The translations under genes were made by a program, and so were the position numbers. Below are positions 44,381 to 52,435 of a DNA stretch of 64,000 bases, piece after piece. The notes beneath the pieces were generated by a model. It made no database searches and was not told the origin of the DNA. It saw nothing but the letters and a program-made list of their open reading frames with translations. Source of the stretch: Agromyces luteolus. Its GTDB lineage: Bacteria > Actinomycetota > Actinomycetes > Actinomycetales > Microbacteriaceae. The stretch's first letter is position 1. Each line of letters starts with the position of its first letter. The stretch is from positions 248,001 to 312,000 of the forward strand of contig NZ_WODA01000002.1 in NCBI RefSeq assembly GCF_009729855.1, in the 5' to 3' direction.

Positions 44381-45694
44381 ATGTCGTTCGTCACCGAACT
44401 GAGTGAGCGGATGCCGCAGCGCGTGCACGCGCCCGGCACCCCCGAGTACGAGGCCGGCGCCCGCGTCTTCGCCGGTCAGGGCACGCCCGATGCGGTCGTG
44501 CGCCCGACCTCCGCCGCCGAGGTCGCCGAGGCCGTCCGGTCCGCCGTCGCGGCGGGCGTCCCCATCACCGTCCGCGCCGGCGGGCACGGATCCGATCCCG
44601 CCGCGGGCGGCCTGGTGATCGACCTCTCGGGCCTCGCGGCGATCGAGCTCGCCGACGGCGGGCTCGTCCACGTCGGCGCGGGCGCCCAGTGGGGCGACGT
44701 CGCGGCGACCCTCGCCCCGCAGGAGCTCGGCATCACCTCGGGCGACACGCGCGACGTCGGCGTCGGCGGGCTCGCACTCGGCGGCGGCATCGGATGGCTC
44801 GTCCGCATGCACGGGCTCACCGTCGACATCCTCCGCGAGGTCGAGTTCGTGACCGCGACCGGCGAGGTCCTGACGCTCGACGCGGAGCACCACCCCGAGC
44901 TGTTCTGGGCGGTGCGCGGCGGCGGCGGCAACTTCGGCGTCGCCACCCGCTTCACCTTCCAGGCGGCCCCGGTCGACGGTCTCGTCGGCGGACACGTCAT
45001 GTTCGACCAGTCCGACCCGCGCGCCGTGCTCGGCGCCTGGCGCGACGTCATGCGCGACGGGCCCGACGAGTTGAACTCGACGCTGCTCGTGATGCCGCCG
45101 ATCATGCCCGAGATGCCCGCGGGGCCGCAGCTGCTCGTCGCCCTGCGGGGCTCGGAGGAGGAGCTCCGGCGACTCCTCGAGCCGCTGCTCTCGCTGCCCT
45201 CGGTCACCGACGTCGTGCTCGGGCCCGTCGAGTACCCCGACCTGCTCGAGGACGGCCCGCCCGGCAAGCCGCCGTTCGAGATGGTCGGCGGCAACGGCTT
45301 CGTGCCCGATCTCTCCGACGCGGCGCTCGACGCGTTCGCCGCGACGCTCGACCACGCCCTGCCGACGATGCTGCTGCTGCGCGGGCTCGGCGGCGCGTTC
45401 TCACGGGTGGCGGCGGATGCCACGGCCGTCGCCCAGCGCGACGGCGAGGTGCTCGTGGCCGTGAACCGGCTCGTCCCGGACGGCGCCGGACCGGACGCGT
45501 TCACCTCGGCCCACGACGGGGTCGCGGCGGCGATGGCGTACACGAACGGCCGCTACTCGAACTTCACGCCCGAGTTCGGCGACGACATCGTGACCGAGAT
45601 CTACCCGCCCGAGACGCTCGCGCGGCTGCGCGCGATCAAGCGCGAGGTCGACCCCGACGACGTCTTCCGGCCCAGCCACCACATCACGCCGTAG
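44381..45694 (+). CDS. FAD-linked (PCMH-type) oxidoreductase with BBE domain
   Basis: A 437-residue flavoprotein. The N-terminal FAD-binding PCMH domain has RAGGHGSDP with His69 placed as the site of covalent FAD attachment, plus GLALGGGIGWLVRMHGL. The C-terminal BBE motif is YSNFTPEF...LRAIKREVDPDDVFRPSHHI. Where bicovalent relatives have a Cys after GL, this protein has Thr, so only a single FAD link is expected. It probably oxidises an alcohol or sugar-like substrate. ATG 44381 and ATG 44351 are both possible starts. No signal peptide. Confidence 0.9.
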   Translation: MSFVTELSERMPQRVHAPGTPEYEAGARVFAGQGTPDAVVRPTSAAEVAEAVRSAVAAGVPITVRAGGHGSDPAAGGLVIDLSGLAAIELADGGLVHVGAGAQWGDVAATLAPQELGITSGDTRDVGVGGLALGGGIGWLVRMHGLTVDILREVEFVTATGEVLTLDAEHHPELFWAVRGGGGNFGVATRFTFQAAPVDGLVGGHVMFDQSDPRAVLGAWRDVMRDGPDELNSTLLVMPPIMPEMPAGPQLLVALRGSEEELRRLLEPLLSLPSVTDVVLGPVEYPDLLEDGPPGKPPFEMVGGNGFVPDLSDAALDAFAATLDHALPTMLLLRGLGGAFSRVAADATAVAQRDGEVLVAVNRLVPDGAGPDAFTSAHDGVAAAMAYTNGRYSNFTPEFGDDIVTEIYPPETLARLRAIKREVDPDDVFRPSHHITP

Positions 45695-45736
45695 CGGGCG
45701 CGGCCGACCGTTCGGCCGACGGCTCGGCCGGACGGC

Positions 45737-46399
45737 TCAGGCGCTCGGCGGGTCCTCGTGCAGGTCGACGTCGGCGGGCACGAACGCCCACCCGGTGAAG
45801 CGCACCCGGAGACCCGCGCGCGTCGGCGCGCAGGCCATCGGCCCGGCGGTCGCGGCATCCGCCTCGAACGGGGCGACCCGGATCGTGCGCCACGGTCCGT
45901 CGCCGGCGCGCGCCCGGATCGTCACGGCATCGCCGTCGACGCCCGACCGGCTCGCCCGGATCGTCACGACCTCGCCCGCCCACTCGGGTACCGGCGCGAG
46001 CGACCAGTCGGACGCGCGGTTCGTCACGACCGCGCCGACGTGCAGGACGTCGTCGGTCACCTCGAGACCCGCCTTGATCCAGAGATCGGCGCCGCCGCGA
46101 AGGAACACGCCAGCCTGGTCGTAGAGTCCCGTGAGCGTCGACGTGTCGACGGCGACCTCGACCGCGGCATCCGCGGGCCAGGGCCCGAGGAGGGCGTGGC
46201 CGTCGTCGTGGACGAAGCCGTACTGCGTGGTGCGCCAGAAGTCGCTGCCCTCCGCGGCCTCGACGACGAGCCCGTCGCCGTCCGCGATGACGGCGACGGG
46301 CTCGCGGGTCCAGATCCCCGCGTCCCAGGGGGCGGCGGGTCCGGCGGCGGTCTCGCCCGGGTCGGTCGCGTCGTCGGAGTCGGTTGCGTCGTCGGTCAT
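45737..46399 (-). CDS. DUF1349 (concanavalin-like) protein
   Basis: A 220-residue protein. A Thr/Asp-rich acidic N-terminus of about 25 residues precedes a DUF1349 beta-sandwich (DFWRTTQYGFVHDDGHALLG, LTGLYDQAGVFLRGGADLWIKAGLE and VTIRARAGDGPWRTIRVAPFE are visible in order). These single-domain proteins resemble concanavalin/laminin-G folds and may bind carbohydrate, but no role is established. ATG 46399 chosen over an upstream in-frame start. It is 27 bp downstream of the SDR gene and may be in its operon. Confidence 0.88.
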   Translation of the reverse strand: MTDDATDSDDATDPGETAAGPAAPWDAGIWTREPVAVIADGDGLVVEAAEGSDFWRTTQYGFVHDDGHALLGPWPADAAVEVAVDTSTLTGLYDQAGVFLRGGADLWIKAGLEVTDDVLHVGAVVTNRASDWSLAPVPEWAGEVVTIRASRSGVDGDAVTIRARAGDGPWRTIRVAPFEADAATAGPMACAPTRAGLRVRFTGWAFVPADVDLHEDPPSA

Positions 46400-46426
46400 G
46401 CGGCCAACGCTAGACCCCACGGCAGC

Positions 46427-47242
46427 TCAGCGCGCCGCAGCGGCCAGCAGTCGGTCGAACGCGCGGTCACTCAGCACGCGGCGGGCCGCGATGAGCGGCT
46501 TGGCCATGCGGCCGACGGCGTAGCGCGTGCGCGGGCGTCGCGCCGACACCGCCTTCGCAACGGCATCGGCGACGACCGTCGGCGACGAGCCGCCACCGTC
46601 GTAGGTGCGCGTCGTCGAGTCGACCACCGTGCGCGCGAGCGCTGCGTAGGCCCCGCTCCCGCTCCGCGCGAGGATCGGCTCGGCCATGACGCCCGCCCAC
46701 TCCGTGTCGATCATGCCCGGGCGGACGACGACGACCTCGATGCCGAACGGCGCGACCTCGAACCGGAGCGCGTCGGACCACGCCTCGAGCGCGTGCTTGG
46801 TCGCGTGGTAGTACGCGCCGAGCGGCGTGTAGATCGCGCCCCCCATCGACGAGATGTTCACGATGCGTCCCGCCTTCTGCGCCCGCATGTGCGGGAGCAC
46901 GAGCTGGGTGAGGCGCGCGACCCCGAAGAAGTTGACATCGAACTGGTACTGGACGTCCTCCATCGAGGTGTCCTCGACGGAGCCGTACAGCCCGAAGCCG
47001 GCGTTGTTGACCAGCACGTCGATCCGGCCCGTCTCCGCGATGATGCGCTCCACCGCGGCCACGACCTGACCGTCGACCGTGATGTCCATGCCGAGCACGC
47101 GGATGCCGGAGCCCTCCAGGTCGCGCATGCGCTCGACACGGCGCGCGGCGCCGTACACCGTGTAGCCGTCGGCGGCGAGCCGCAGTGCGATCTCGCGGCC
47201 CATGCCCGACGAAGCGCCGGTGACGAGAGCGGTCTTGGCCAT
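46427..47242 (-). CDS. SDR family oxidoreductase (classical)
   Basis: A 271-residue short-chain dehydrogenase: TGASSGMG (8-15) for NAD(P) binding, NNAG at 79-82, Ser132 and Y145-x3-K149 of the active site. Arg34-Arg35 after the second strand favours NADP(H). The substrate is unknown. The ATG at 47242 has GGAGGATC upstream. A consensus-like promoter (TTGACA, 18 bp, TATGCT) and a palindrome over the start region indicate repression by the divergent TetR regulator. Confidence 0.94.
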   Translation of the reverse strand: MAKTALVTGASSGMGREIALRLAADGYTVYGAARRVERMRDLEGSGIRVLGMDITVDGQVVAAVERIIAETGRIDVLVNNAGFGLYGSVEDTSMEDVQYQFDVNFFGVARLTQLVLPHMRAQKAGRIVNISSMGGAIYTPLGAYYHATKHALEAWSDALRFEVAPFGIEVVVVRPGMIDTEWAGVMAEPILARSGSGAYAALARTVVDSTTRTYDGGGSSPTVVADAVAKAVSARRPRTRYAVGRMAKPLIAARRVLSDRAFDRLLAAAAR

Positions 47243-47259
47243 GATGGATCCTCCGTGTA

Positions 47260-47330
47260 AGTAACTGGTTGCTTACTAAGCATAGGCGGACGTCGGCTAA
47301 TATGTCAACAAGCACTTACTTACTTGCCAG
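47260..47330. promoter_or_regulatory. Divergent SDR/TetR promoters with likely TetR operators
   Basis: For SDR (minus strand): TTGACA (complement of 47303-47308), 18 bp, TATGCT (complement of 47279-47284). The inverted repeat AGTAA-N8-TTACT (47260-47264, 47273-47277) lies just beyond the -10, over the start site. For TetR (plus strand): TAATAT at 47298-47303, followed by the ACTTACTTACTT repeat at 47314-47325, which carries the same TTACT half-site. Confidence 0.7.
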
Positions 47331-47379
47331 CCGCACGTGCCGCGCCCCTCGACCGAGGCTCGGCCGGGAAGGAGGTCCC

Positions 47380-47955
47380 GTGGCCAGGGACGCCGCCCAG
47401 ACCCGCCGCCGGATCCTCGACGCAGCCCTCGCCGAGTTCGCCGAGGGCGGCTTCGCCGGCGCGCGCATCGCCGGAATCGCGGATGCCGCGGCAGCGAACC
47501 AGCGCATGATCTACGCCTACTTCGACAGCAAGGAGGGGCTGTACGATGCCGTCGCCGACGAGGTCATCGAGCGCGTGCACGCCGAGGTTCCGTTCACGCC
47601 CGACGATCTCCCCGGCTACGCGGTCGCGCTCTTCGACTACGCGCTGAGCCATCCGGAGGTCGTGCGGTTCCAGGCCCGCCGAACGCTCGAGGCGCACGAC
47701 CCCACCCTCCGCGAACTCGAGCTCTACGGCGAGAAGCTCGACGCCATCCGCGCCGCCCAGGCGTCTGGACGGCTCGCGGCCGACGGCCCGCCCGCCGAGC
47801 TCCTCGTCCGCGTGACCGGCGCCGTCGCGGCCTGGATCCAGGCCCCCACCGGCCTCCGGCCCTCGCTCACCGGCACCGACCTTCGCGCCCGCGTCCGCTC
47901 CGACGTCGAAGCCATCGTCGCCCGCGCGCCGGTCATGCCGGTCCCCCGGGCGTAG
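47380..47955 (+). CDS. TetR family regulator of the SDR gene
   Basis: A 191-residue TetR protein: HTH in TRRRILDAALAEFAEGGFAGARIAGIADAAAANQRMIYAYF (about 8-48, cited in segments), followed by a compact ligand domain similar to TetR_C_17-type regulators. The GTG at 47380 has GGAGG 4 nt upstream; the frame extends further left but that part is promoter. The TTACT-type repeats between it and the SDR gene are the probable operators for both. The 3' end overlaps the convergent DUF2834 gene by 23 bp. Confidence 0.92.
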   Translation: MARDAAQTRRRILDAALAEFAEGGFAGARIAGIADAAAANQRMIYAYFDSKEGLYDAVADEVIERVHAEVPFTPDDLPGYAVALFDYALSHPEVVRFQARRTLEAHDPTLRELELYGEKLDAIRAAQASGRLAADGPPAELLVRVTGAVAAWIQAPTGLRPSLTGTDLRARVRSDVEAIVARAPVMPVPRA

Positions 47956-48286
47956 CGTCGCGCAGCGCCGCCATCCGCCGCTCGCGCATCGCGAGCCACA
48001 GGGGGAACGTGAACGCGAACGCCGTCAAGGCCGAGCCGGCGATGTACGCCCACGCGAACCGCATGCCGAGCCGGCGCGACTCGACGACGATCAGGATGCT
48101 GCCCGCCACGGCGACCACGAGCAGGTCGGTCGTGATCGACGAGACGGCCGGTCCGCTCGAGACGAGGTCGCCGATGAAGTCGTTGCGTTCGGCGATCGCG
48201 ATCGCGTTGAAGGTCCAGGTGCCGACGAGTCCGGCGACCGCGGCGATGAGGTAGACGACGGCGAGCGGGGTCCAGTGGCGGGTCAT
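47933..48286 (-). CDS. DUF2834 family membrane protein
   Basis: A 117-residue protein with three membrane helices and the DUF2834 pattern (YLIAAVAGLVGTWTFN, FIGDLVSS, FAWAYIAGSALTAFAFTFPLWLAMRER, in order). Function unknown. ATG at 48286. The end overlaps the TetR gene on the opposite strand. Confidence 0.88.
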   Translation of the reverse strand: MTRHWTPLAVVYLIAAVAGLVGTWTFNAIAIAERNDFIGDLVSSGPAVSSITTDLLVVAVAGSILIVVESRRLGMRFAWAYIAGSALTAFAFTFPLWLAMRERRMAALRDATPGGPA

Positions 48287-48338
48287 GCGCCCAGTGTGCC
48301 GGGCGGGCCGGTGGGGCGACGGATGCCGCGTCCGCGCG

Positions 48339-48986
48339 TCAGTACTCGGGGATCGCCTCGACCGCCCGCTGCGCCTCGAGCCGCGCGAGATCGCGCAGGA
48401 GGTCGTCGCCCACGACCGACATGCGCTCGGCGCGGTGCTCGGCGTAGTCGGGCTCCTCGTCGTAGCGCGGCCAACGGCGGTCGAGCTCGTGCTCGATCGC
48501 GGTGCCGAGCTCCTGCCAGGCGTCGTCGCGGGCGCGCTCGACGAAGTGCGCGACGTACGCGTCATCCGACCGCTTGGTCCAGAGCTCCTTCGCGACCGAG
48601 GCGTAGACCTTCTCGCGGCGACGCAGGTTGAGCAGGTCGTCGCGGTGGTAGTCGTGCTGGTGCTGCGAGCGACCCTCGCGCTTGCCCGCGGCGGCGCGCT
48701 CCTCGGCCACGTGCTCGGCGGCCTCGTCGGCCTCCTGGACCAGCTCGTACAGCACCGCCCGCGCCTCGGACGCGGCGTGCTCGTCGGAGAACGGCTCGTC
48801 GGTGCGGAGGGCGTGCACGATCAGGCGGTTCTTCAGCGCCATCCGCCCGGCCGACTCGGCCATGAGCATGCCCTCCTCGAGCATCTCGTCGAAGGAGGCG
48901 AGGCGCGCCTCGGGCAGCCGCGAGCGGTCGAACGGCGCCATCTTGACCCGGCGTCGTCGACGCCACGGCCACGGGATTCCCCCCAT
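48339..48986 (-). CDS. Conserved-looking helical hypothetical protein
   Basis: A 215-residue, highly charged and largely helical protein with no membrane segment. A short Trp/Arg-rich N-terminus (IPWPWRRRRRV) is followed by a long Glu/Ala/Arg-rich helical region, a His-rich stretch (SQHQHDYHRDD near 105) and a C-terminal helical part. No family recognised. Reality is supported by GAGGAGG 6 nt before ATG 48986 and by normal codon use. It lies downstream of the sugar permease genes but 73 bp from the last one. Confidence 0.75.
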   Translation of the reverse strand: MGGIPWPWRRRRRVKMAPFDRSRLPEARLASFDEMLEEGMLMAESAGRMALKNRLIVHALRTDEPFSDEHAASEARAVLYELVQEADEAAEHVAEERAAAGKREGRSQHQHDYHRDDLLNLRRREKVYASVAKELWTKRSDDAYVAHFVERARDDAWQELGTAIEHELDRRWPRYDEEPDYAEHRAERMSVVGDDLLRDLARLEAQRAVEAIPEY

Positions 48987-49059
48987 CCGCACCTCCTCGC
49001 GTCGCCACTGTCGAGGGTACCCAGATCGAGGTGAACGGATGCCGCGAGCTCGCGCCCCC

Positions 49060-49950
49060 TCAGCCCTTGACCGCGCCGCCGAGGCCCGCCCCGCGGAGGA
49101 AGAGCCGCTGGAACAGGAGGAACAGGACGACGGGGATCAGCGTCGAGATCGCGAGCGCCGCGAGGAACACGTCGAGCTCGGTCTGCGACTGCACCGCGGG
49201 CAGGCGGACGGACAGCGGCTGCACGGCGGGATCCGGCAGCACGAGCAGCGGCCAGAGGAAGTCCTTCCACGCCGCGATGACCGCGAACACCGACACCACG
49301 CCGAGGATGGGCTTCGACATCGGCAGCACGATCGACCAGAACACGCGGAACGGCCCCGCGCCATCCGTCTTCGCCGCCTCGAACACCTCGCGCGGCAGGC
49401 CGTCGAAGAAGCGCTTGACGAGCAGGATGTTGAAGGCGTTCGCGGCCGCGGGCAGCCACACGGCCCAGTACGTGTTGAGGAGCGACGTGCCGATCACGGG
49501 CGGGTTCAGGATCGTCAGGTAGAGGGGCACCAGCAGCACCACCGCGGGGATGAACAGCGTCGCGAGCACGAGCGCATTGAGGATCGGCGCGTACTTCGGC
49601 CGAAGCACCGAGAGCGCGTAGCCCGCGGTCGTCGCGATGAGCAGTTGGAAGAACCAGGAGCCGGCCGCGACCCAGATCGTGTTGAGGAAGTACTGGTCGA
49701 TGTGGATGTCGTTCCACGCGGTCTCGAGGTTCGCCCAGTCGATGCCGTTCGGCCAGAGCGCGAACGGCTGCGAGAGCGTGTCCTGCGTGGGCGTCACCGC
49801 GGCCTTCGCGAGCCACAGCAGCGGGCCGAGCCCCGCGACCACGAGTCCGACGAAGAGGAACCCGTGCACGAACGTCATCGAGGCGCGGACGCTCCCGCGG
49901 CGGCGGTCGGCGGTCGAGAGGACTCCGCGGTCGGCGAGTTCGTCGGTCAA
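49060..49950 (-). CDS. Sugar ABC transporter permease (MalG-like)
   Basis: A 296-residue permease with six membrane segments and the EAA loop EAAKTDGAGPFRVFWSIVLP that contacts the ATPase. It belongs to the CUT1 (MalG/UgpE) group for oligosaccharides. The start is a TTG at 49950 whose TTG overlaps the stop of the first permease (TTGA), with GGAG 7 nt upstream, giving translational coupling. No ATPase gene is nearby; actinobacteria commonly share an MsiK-type ATPase. Confidence 0.93.
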   Translation of the reverse strand: MTDELADRGVLSTADRRRGSVRASMTFVHGFLFVGLVVAGLGPLLWLAKAAVTPTQDTLSQPFALWPNGIDWANLETAWNDIHIDQYFLNTIWVAAGSWFFQLLIATTAGYALSVLRPKYAPILNALVLATLFIPAVVLLVPLYLTILNPPVIGTSLLNTYWAVWLPAAANAFNILLVKRFFDGLPREVFEAAKTDGAGPFRVFWSIVLPMSKPILGVVSVFAVIAAWKDFLWPLLVLPDPAVQPLSVRLPAVQSQTELDVFLAALAISTLIPVVLFLLFQRLFLRGAGLGGAVKG

Positions 49951-50930
49951 TTCGTGCTCCAACGTTCGGTGAGCTTGAAGTACGCCCAGCTGAGGAGCGC
50001 CAGGAAGATCGCGAGCATGAGGCTGAGGGCCGTCGCCTCGCCATACGCCCCGCCGAGGCTGTTCTGGAACGCGTACCGGTAGATGAGGAGCAGGATCGTG
50101 AGCGTCGCGTTGTTCGGCCCGCCGCCCGTGAACAGGAACGGCTCGAGGAACACCTGGCTCGTCGCGATGACCTGCAGGATCAGCATGATGAAGAGCACGC
50201 CGCGCAGCTGCGGCAGCGTGACGTGCCAGATCTTGCGCCAGATGCCGGCGCCGTCGACCTCGGCCGCGTCGTACAGCTCCGGCGGCACGGCGATGAGCGC
50301 GGCGAGGTAGATGATGATCGCGCCGCCGGCGGCGGCCCACGTCGCCTCGAGCACGAGCGAGGGCATGACGGTCGCCGACGACTGCAGCCATGGCTGCGGC
50401 GGGATGCCGACCCAGCCGAGGATCGTGTTGAACACGCCGTCGGGGCTGGCGTTGTAGAACACCTTCCACAGCAGCACCGCGACGACCGGCGGGATCACGA
50501 CCGGCAGGTAGGCGAGCGCGCTGTACAGGCCCTTGCCGCGACGCACCTCGCTCATCATCACCGCGAGCAGCAGCGGCAGCGGGAAGCCGAACAGCAGCGC
50601 GAGCAGTGCGAAGTACAGCGTGTTGACGACGGCCGTGCCGAGGTTCGGGTCGGAGAGCACCCGCACGAAGTTGTCGATGCCGACGAAGACCGGCGGCGAG
50701 ACGAGGTTCGTCCTCTGGAAGCTCATCACGACCGCCTGGACGATCGGACCCCAGCTGAAGACGGCGAAGACGACGAGCATCGGCGCGACGAAGGCGAGGT
50801 TCGACAGGCCGCCGCCGCGGAGCCAGGTCATCGGCGTGCGGCGTCGCTTCCGGTGCTCGGGCACGGGCCGGGGTGCGGTCGGCCTGTCGTCGGCGGCCTC
50901 GGCGACCTCCGGGTCGGTCGTCATGGTCAT
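49947..50930 (-). CDS. Sugar ABC transporter permease (MalF-like)
   Basis: A 327-residue CUT1 permease with six predicted helices after a basic N-terminal tail (PEHRKRRRTP), and the EAA-type loop DAAEVDGAGIWRKIWHVTLP. It pairs with the following MalG-like subunit. ATG at 50930. The substrate-binding protein gene lies 118 bp upstream, and a long hairpin sits in that gap, which could lower permease expression relative to the binding protein. Confidence 0.94.
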   Translation of the reverse strand: MTMTTDPEVAEAADDRPTAPRPVPEHRKRRRTPMTWLRGGGLSNLAFVAPMLVVFAVFSWGPIVQAVVMSFQRTNLVSPPVFVGIDNFVRVLSDPNLGTAVVNTLYFALLALLFGFPLPLLLAVMMSEVRRGKGLYSALAYLPVVIPPVVAVLLWKVFYNASPDGVFNTILGWVGIPPQPWLQSSATVMPSLVLEATWAAAGGAIIIYLAALIAVPPELYDAAEVDGAGIWRKIWHVTLPQLRGVLFIMLILQVIATSQVFLEPFLFTGGGPNNATLTILLLIYRYAFQNSLGGAYGEATALSLMLAIFLALLSWAYFKLTERWSTN

Positions 50931-50955
50931 CGGTGCTCCTGGGTCGGTGGGGTTC

Positions 50956-51036
50956 GGTGGTCGAGTAGCGCGAAGCGCGTATCGAGACCATGGGGAGGGA
51001 GGTCTCGATACGCGGCTCCGCCGCTACTCGACCACC
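50956..51036. repeat. 81-bp palindrome inside the ABC operon
   Basis: Arms starting GGTGGTCGAGTAG (50956-50968) and ending CTACTCGACCACC (51024-51036) enclose a second pair, CGTATCGAGACC and GGTCTCGATACG, around an 11-nt loop. This resembles the GGTCGAGTAG...GTATCGAGACC repeat I associate with many Microbacteriaceae genomes. Its position suggests an intra-operon terminator or mRNA stabiliser. Confidence 0.88.
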
Positions 51037-51048
51037 GGATGGTGCGGG

Positions 51049-52410
51049 CTACTGGTCGAGCAGGGCCTGCGCGTCGACGTCGACCTGCTGCAGCAGCGCG
51101 TCGATGTCGGCGTTCTCATCGGTCAGGACGGCCTGCACGAGGTTGTCCATGAGCGCGTAGATCGGCTGGGTCTGGCCCTTGAACTCGCCGATCGGGGTCT
51201 GCTCGAAGATTCCCTCGGTGAAGCCCGCCATCTGGTCGAGCGGCACGTTGACGTACGGCTCGATCCAGGTGAGCGACTCCTCGTACGTCTCCCGGTCGAG
51301 CACCGGCAGCACGGGCGTGCCGACGGCCTGGCCGGCGTCGGAGAGCGCCTTCGCGTCGGCGACCGCGGCGTCCTCGTCGAGGAGCTTCTGCATGTAGTAC
51401 CAGTCGATCCACGCGACGGCCGCGGCCGTGGTCTCGTCGTCGAGGTTCGGCGGCATCACGGCGATGTCGCCGCCGCCGAGGACCCCGCCGCCGTCCTCCG
51501 TCGGGATGACGGTCAGGCCGTAGTCGTCGGGCGCCATGCCGAAGTCGCGCACGAGCGCCGTGTAGACGTCGGAGCCAGAGGTGTACATGCCGACGTTGCC
51601 GGCGGCGAACTCCTGGTTGATGGTGCCCCAGTCGAGGTCGAACGTCGCGCCCATCGAGTCGTCCTCCCAGCGGAGGTCGTGCAGGTACTGCAGCGTCGCG
51701 CGCGTCGCGTCGTTGTCGATCGTCGAGGTGTAGGTGCCGTCGTCGTTCGCCGTCTGCAGCGATGCGCCGCGAGAGTCGGCCTGCACCGAGAGCTGCCAGC
51801 CGCCGGTGTTGCCGGTCGCCATCGTCGCGTACCCGGCCTTGCCGGTCGCCTCGGAGATCTGCTTCGCGGCCGCGCGGACCTCGTCCCAGGTGGTGGGCGG
51901 GCTGTCGGGGTCGAGCCCCGCCTCCTCGAACAGGGCACGGTTGTAGTGCAGGCCGTTGGCGTAGGCCTGGCGCGGGAAGCCGAAGACCCGGCCGTCCGCG
52001 TCGGTGACCTCTTCGAGGATGATCGGGTTGAACTTGTCGGCGTAGCCGAGCTCGTCGATCTCGTCGGTGACGTCGGCGAGCTGGCCGTTCTCGAGCAGCG
52101 TCTTCGAGTCGGTGAACGGCACGGTGAACACGTCGGGCAGGCTGCCGCCGGCCAGCTGCGCCGCGAAGGTCGGCGCGGTCCACTCGTACTCGACGCCGAC
52201 GATGTCGATGTCGGGGTTCGCCTCCTCGAACTGCGCCTCCTGCTCGGCGAACGCGTCGTAGGCCGCCTGGTCGGCGCCGGGCGGGAAGGTGGCGACGCGG
52301 AGCTCGAGCTTGCCGTCCTCCGAGCCGCTGCCGGACGTGCATCCGGCCAGGGCGCCCGCGACCGCCAGCGCGGTGATGCCCGCGATCGCGATCCTGCGTG
52401 ATGACTTCAT
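51049..52410 (-). CDS. Sugar ABC transporter substrate-binding lipoprotein
   Basis: A 453-residue binding protein. Signal peptide with lipobox ALAGC (Cys24), then an extracellular-binding domain (SBP_bac_1/cluster B type) with LRVATFPPGADQAAYDAF at the start of the mature fold and a typical TWDEVRAAAKQISEATGKAGY segment. It should capture an oligosaccharide for the two permeases; adjacency to a GH13 alpha-glucosidase suggests an alpha-glucoside such as maltose, trehalose or isomaltose. ATG 52410 has GAAAGGA upstream. It starts 25 bp after the GH13 stop. Confidence 0.95.
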   Translation of the reverse strand: MKSSRRIAIAGITALAVAGALAGCTSGSGSEDGKLELRVATFPPGADQAAYDAFAEQEAQFEEANPDIDIVGVEYEWTAPTFAAQLAGGSLPDVFTVPFTDSKTLLENGQLADVTDEIDELGYADKFNPIILEEVTDADGRVFGFPRQAYANGLHYNRALFEEAGLDPDSPPTTWDEVRAAAKQISEATGKAGYATMATGNTGGWQLSVQADSRGASLQTANDDGTYTSTIDNDATRATLQYLHDLRWEDDSMGATFDLDWGTINQEFAAGNVGMYTSGSDVYTALVRDFGMAPDDYGLTVIPTEDGGGVLGGGDIAVMPPNLDDETTAAAVAWIDWYYMQKLLDEDAAVADAKALSDAGQAVGTPVLPVLDRETYEESLTWIEPYVNVPLDQMAGFTEGIFEQTPIGEFKGQTQPIYALMDNLVQAVLTDENADIDALLQQVDVDAQALLDQ

Positions 52411-52435
52411 TGTCGTGGTCCTTTCGATGCTGTGT

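Noticed and set aside
51049..52410. An ATPase gene for the sugar importer within the cluster
   Set aside because: No Walker-motif ABC ATPase is encoded anywhere in the window; a shared MsiK-type ATPase elsewhere is the likely solution.
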